Under the pieces are notes generated by a model. It searched no databases. It was not told where the DNA came from and saw only the letters and a program-made list of their open reading frames with translations. A DNA stretch of 9,016 nucleotides from Verrucomicrobia bacterium UBA1727 (GTDB taxonomy: Bacteria; Verrucomicrobiota; Kiritimatiellia; RFP12; UBA1067). The stretch is from NCBI GenBank assembly GCA_002315875.1, contig DCIL01000064.1, positions 11,644 to 20,659 of the forward strand. The letters are read 5' to 3'. How positions within the stretch are numbered: position 1 is the stretch's first letter; each line of letters begins with the position of its first letter. A program made the translations under genes and the position numbers. Below are positions 6,938 to 9,016 of the stretch, piece by piece.

Positions 6938-8054
6938 CTTTCGGCGTTTTCGCGGGTATGACTACTCGCGCGGCGCGGCGCTTTTCATTACCATCGTAAC
7001 GAATCCTCGCCGGCGGCTTTTCGGGAAGATCGTCAATGCCAGGCTGGTCAAGACGCAGTTGGGCGAGGAGGTCGAGAAGGCGCTTCTTCACGAAGCCGGG
7101 CAGACGCGCGGCATTCGGCTCTACAAATATGTCGTTATGCCCGACCACGTTCATTTCAGGGTCTATGTTGAGAAAGGGCTGAACGAGCCGCTCAAGGTCT
7201 TGGGCGGTTTTGTCAGGCGCTTCAAGACTTGGACGACGAGGTGTTGGAAGTTGCAAGCGGGGCTTGCAACTCTGGACGAAGACGGGCGGCTTTCGCTGAC
7301 GCCTCAGGTGGGGGCGGCTCGTCTTGAAGACCGAGCCCCGCTCGGCGGACTGTGGCAGCAGGGTTACCACGATTGGCTTTGCCTCTCCGAAGAGATGATC
7401 GCGGCGGTTGGGCGGTATATCGACTATAACCCACTGAAGTTCGAGTTGCGCTACAACCAGCCTGAGTTCATGGCGATTCACGAGCCGCTCGACGCCTGGC
7501 GTCTCTCGCCAGATGAGTTCTGGCGCGGCATCGGGGCGGTTGACCTGCTCAATGGCGAGACGCCGTTTATCGCGCTTCGTATAAGTCGCAAGCTCTCGGC
7601 GCGGCAGATTGACGAGGTTGTCGCTCGTATTCAGCGGCGCGTGGGCGATTATGTCTTTGTCGGTGGTTGGATCAGCCCGGGCGAGAAGGTCGTTCGCGAC
7701 ATGCTGTTAGCCGAGGCGCAGGGGAAGCTCGTCGAGATTCTGCCGTCGGCGATGCCCCACGACTATCGGCCGGGTAGCGTTTGGTTGCCGGCGATTCGCG
7801 ACAAACGCGCCGCGATCGTCGCGCGAGGCAACAGCGAGATTGAGTTTTCGCGGGCGGCGTGTCTCGAGGTTAATGACGCGGCGAGGAGGATCGCAGCGCA
7901 AGCGCTGCTTTCAGGACAGCGGGGCGGCGGCGCGGGCGAATTGGCCGGCGGCGGCTTGGGGGCTGGCGGCGTTGGTGCGGGGGCTGGCGCGGTGGGTGGT
8001 TTTCGCGGCAAGGCAATTTACTGGTTGCCCGAGGGGCCTAAGGTAATTTCTTGA
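6918..8054 (+). CDS. RAYT-like Y1 (HUH) transposase with C-terminal Rossmann-like domain, fused in frame to the tatD start
   Basis: The 378-residue product is a REP-associated tyrosine transposase relative of the IS200/IS605 type. The catalytic domain, about 10-178, begins with RRFRGYDYS and FITIVTNPRRRLFG, and carries the metal-binding HxH in YVVMPDHVHF (His77, His79), then FVRRFKTW, LWQQGYHDWLC (145-155) and the helix RYIDYNPLK (166-174) with candidate nucleophiles Tyr167 and Tyr170. Residues about 111-143 look like an insert in this domain. A second domain at about 200-328 has LLNGETPFIALRISRK, FVGGWISPGEKVV and YRPGSVWLPAI, as in longer transposase-like proteins of Bacteroidota with a DprA/SMF-like nucleotide-binding fold; this is from memory of such proteins. 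The tail 334-361 is Gly/Ala-rich. The first seven residues (MTDAHCH) are those of TatD and not typical of the family. It starts two bases after the phosphoesterase stop. The frame is intact, so it may be active or domesticated. Confidence 0.85.
   Translation: MTDAHCHFRRFRGYDYSRGAALFITIVTNPRRRLFGKIVNARLVKTQLGEEVEKALLHEAGQTRGIRLYKYVVMPDHVHFRVYVEKGLNEPLKVLGGFVRRFKTWTTRCWKLQAGLATLDEDGRLSLTPQVGAARLEDRAPLGGLWQQGYHDWLCLSEEMIAAVGRYIDYNPLKFELRYNQPEFMAIHEPLDAWRLSPDEFWRGIGAVDLLNGETPFIALRISRKLSARQIDEVVARIQRRVGDYVFVGGWISPGEKVVRDMLLAEAQGKLVEILPSAMPHDYRPGSVWLPAIRDKRAAIVARGNSEIEFSRAACLEVNDAARRIAAQALLSGQRGGGAGELAGGGLGAGGVGAGAGAVGGFRGKAIYWLPEGPKVIS
7250..7270. repeat. Perfect 9-bp inverted repeat inside the transposase gene
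   Basis: GTTGCAAGC at 7250-7258 is followed by three bases (GGG) and its exact reverse complement GCTTGCAAC at 7262-7270. It encodes part of the segment KLQAGLATL, at the start of the apparent insert in the Y1 domain. A compact hairpin of this kind resembles REP-like elements. Confidence 0.85.
7316..7337. repeat. Second hairpin inside the transposase gene
   Basis: GGCTCG (7316-7321) plus TCT pairs with AGA plus CGAGCC (7332-7337) around the loop TGA, with one bulged C at 7331. It ends near the point where the conserved transposase sequence resumes (LWQQGYHDW). Together with the 7250-7270 hairpin it frames about 88 bases that may be an inserted repeat. Confidence 0.6.
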
Positions 8055-8056
8055 TT

Positions 8057-8072
8057 ACACCGCTTGCGGTGT
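8057..8072. repeat. Palindrome between transposase and tatD
   Basis: ACACCGC TT GCGGTGT is a 7-bp perfect stem with a two-base centre, starting two bases after the transposase stop. No T-run follows, so it is not a typical intrinsic terminator. Its place at the right edge of the transposase unit suits a subterminal hairpin of the kind IS200/IS605 and RAYT proteins recognise; this function is inferred. It could also shape the leader of tatD. Confidence 0.75.
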
Positions 8073-8091
8073 CCGGGAGTGTGAAAATAAT

Positions 8092-8112
8092 TATGACCGA
8101 TGCGCATTGTCA
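8092..8112 (+). repeat. Right copy of the 20-21 bp direct repeat (start of tatD)
   Basis: Identical to 6917-6937, including third codon positions. Upstream sequences of the two copies do not match beyond the shared T, so the duplication starts at, or just before, the start codon. Confidence 0.95.
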
Positions 8113-8743
8113 TTATTCGGCTGGAGATGGGACGTTGAGGGAGCTTATCGTCGGGAGGGAGTTTGTTGGGGTGCATCCGTGGATGGCGGATGGGGTCGGG
8201 GAGAGTGATTTGGAAGCGATGCGCTCGCGGCTGGTGAGAGAGAGGGGGCTCGGAGTGGGCGAGATTGGCCTTGACCGACTGCGGACGCGGGTGGTGAGTG
8301 AGAAGATGCGATGGGTGTTTGAACGGCAGCTGCAGATGGCCGTCGAGATGAATCGGCCGATGGTGCTGCATGGCGCGAAATGCTGGGGACAGGTCGTCAG
8401 CGCAGTCAAGGCGGCGAGGCGTCCCGATTACACCGCGCCAATGCTCTTTCACGGGTTTTCCAGAAGCGAGGGACTCCTTGACGAGATCTTTGCGCTGGGC
8501 GGCTATGTTTCAGTCGGACCGGCGATCTTGAACGATCATGCCGTCAATTACCGCACGATGGTCGCGCGGCTGCCGCTCGACCGGCTGCTTATCGAGACCG
8601 ATCGCGATAGCGAAGAACTCGGCGTCACCATACAAGAGGTTGCCGCTGGCGTCGCCAAGGTGCGCGGAATGTCCTTAAGCGAGCTTGAGTGCGTCACGGA
8701 TGCCAACGCTGCGACATTTTGTCGCGACATTGTGTCCCACTGA
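8093..8743 (+). CDS. TatD-family metal-dependent hydrolase (short subtype)
   Basis: The 216-residue product keeps the whole metal-site pattern of TatD-type TIM-barrel hydrolases: HCH (His5, His7), GVHPW (26-30), GEIGLD (Glu57), VLHGAK (His93), FHGFS (His120) and LLIETDRD (Asp170). TatD proteins are metal-dependent nucleases acting on DNA ends, linked to DNA repair and turnover; the substrate of this subtype is not established. It is shorter than the usual 255-265 residues because only about 20 residues separate HCH from GVHPW. That matches a short 'GIHPW' subtype I know from Bacteroidota, so it is not a truncation. The start is ATG 8093 because HCHY must follow directly; an upstream in-frame TTG at 8051 would add 14 unrelated residues. 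GGGAG at 8075-8079 is a possible SD but 13 bases away. tatD was probably once directly behind the phosphoesterase gene. Confidence 0.85.
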   Translation: MTDAHCHYSAGDGTLRELIVGREFVGVHPWMADGVGESDLEAMRSRLVRERGLGVGEIGLDRLRTRVVSEKMRWVFERQLQMAVEMNRPMVLHGAKCWGQVVSAVKAARRPDYTAPMLFHGFSRSEGLLDEIFALGGYVSVGPAILNDHAVNYRTMVARLPLDRLLIETDRDSEELGVTIQEVAAGVAKVRGMSLSELECVTDANAATFCRDIVSH

Positions 8744-8840
8744 TTACCTATTCGTCGTTGGCATCTTCTTTGCAAGTTGTTTGTGTCGCAGTCGTTTGCG
8801 GCGAGAACGATTTAACAACTAAAGCAAAGGAACAACAAAA
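8744..8840. promoter_or_regulatory. dnaK leader with nested inverted repeats
   Basis: This 97-base gap should contain the dnaK promoter. AGTTGTT (8775-8781) pairs with AACAACT (8814-8820), and inside it TCGTT (8792-8796) pairs with AACGA (8806-8810). There is no CIRCE element (TTAGCACTC with its inverted copy) and no convincing -35/-10 pair. The repeats could be an operator or leader RNA structure for heat-shock control. No terminator for tatD is visible. Confidence 0.3.
8826..8831 (+). promoter_or_regulatory. Shine-Dalgarno of dnaK
   Basis: AAAGGA lies nine bases before the ATG at 8841 in an A-rich, probably unstructured stretch, as expected for a highly expressed gene. Confidence 0.7.
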
Positions 8841-9016
8841 ATGGCAAAAGTACTCGGAATTGACCTCGGCACCACCAACAGCTGCATGGCGGTTATGGAA
8901 GGCGGCGAGGCGACTGTAATCTCTAATAAGGAAGGTGCGCGCACCACGCCTTCGATCGTGGCGTTCACCAAGAATGGCGAGATTCTCGTCGGTCAGGCGG
9001 CGAAGCGTCAGGCGGT
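8841..9016 (+). CDS. dnaK: Chaperone DnaK (Hsp70), N-terminal part
   Basis: The 58 complete codons before the window edge translate to a textbook Hsp70 start: MAKVLGIDLGTTNSCMAVME, followed by an ISNKEGARTTPSIVAFTKNGEILVG segment. GIDLGTTNS is the phosphate-1 loop of the actin-like ATPase domain, and the TTPSIVAF strand is invariant in DnaK. The protein is the ATP-driven chaperone working with DnaJ and GrpE in the cytoplasm. The start is fixed by homology and by the SD at 8826-8831. Codon use is rich in GGC, CTC and ACC, as in highly expressed genes. It follows tatD by 97 bases and probably has its own promoter; the downstream partners are outside the window. Confidence 0.97.
   Translation, partial: MAKVLGIDLGTTNSCMAVMEGGEATVISNKEGARTTPSIVAFTKNGEILVGQAAKRQA

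Noticed and set aside
7915..8002. Gly/Ala-rich tail as a separate structural or collagen-like domain
   Set aside because: It is a simple GGC/GCG-rich low-complexity stretch without a regular period, better seen as linker or repeat expansion.
8051..8092. Upstream TTG start for the TatD protein at 8051
   Set aside because: It would add 14 residues encoded by the palindrome and leader, it overlaps the end of the transposase gene, and TatD proteins begin right before the HxH motif, so ATG 8093 is better.
8093..8743. tatD as a truncated pseudogene because it is about 40 residues short
   Set aside because: All metal ligands are present, and the short spacing between HCH and GVHPW matches a short TatD subtype.
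8744..8840. CIRCE operator before dnaK
   Set aside because: Neither TTAGCACTC nor its inverted partner is present.

Overview
The window looks like a chromosomal piece of a Gram-negative-type bacterium of the Verrucomicrobiota, most likely a Kiritimatiellae/Lentisphaerae-like lineage. This is an inference from four things: a moderately GC-rich genome, a long secreted beta-strand-repeat protein next to a secreted GH106-like glycosidase, a short TatD subtype that I otherwise know from Bacteroidota-like genomes, and a two-domain Y1 transposase of a type I know from Bacteroidota and Verrucomicrobiota. No rRNA or single-copy marker is complete enough to settle the taxon.

Layout, all on the + strand. 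1-260: C-terminus of an SPFH/stomatin-like membrane protein. 261-334: short intergenic region with a repeated AGTTGAAG motif and a good Shine-Dalgarno. 335-3397: a 1020-residue exported protein with autotransporter-type beta-repeats and a lectin-like beta-sandwich. 3406-5799: an exported GH106-like glycoside hydrolase. 5800-6915: a YfcE-like metallophosphoesterase tethered to the membrane. 6918-8054: a RAYT-like Y1 (HUH) transposase with an extra C-terminal Rossmann-like domain. 8093-8743: a short TatD-family metal-dependent hydrolase. 8744-8840: dnaK leader with nested inverted repeats. 8841-9016: N-terminus of dnaK.

The genes from 335 to 8054 are packed with gaps of 8, 0 and 2 bases, so they read as one transcription unit. 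The first two products plausibly form a secreted polysaccharide-binding and degrading pair, while the phosphoesterase and TatD protein are housekeeping-type enzymes.

The most interesting structure is the transposase/tatD junction. The transposase ORF starts with exactly the same 20 bases as tatD (encoding MTDAHC plus a His), and lies where tatD itself would be expected, 2 bases behind the phosphoesterase stop. The simplest reading is that a transposase unit of about 1.15 kb entered tatD at its seventh codon. The start of tatD was duplicated, so the transposase now uses the original tatD start and ribosome-binding region, while tatD was rebuilt downstream with an intact open frame. A perfect palindrome lies between transposase and tatD, and two further hairpins lie inside an apparent insert in the transposase catalytic domain.
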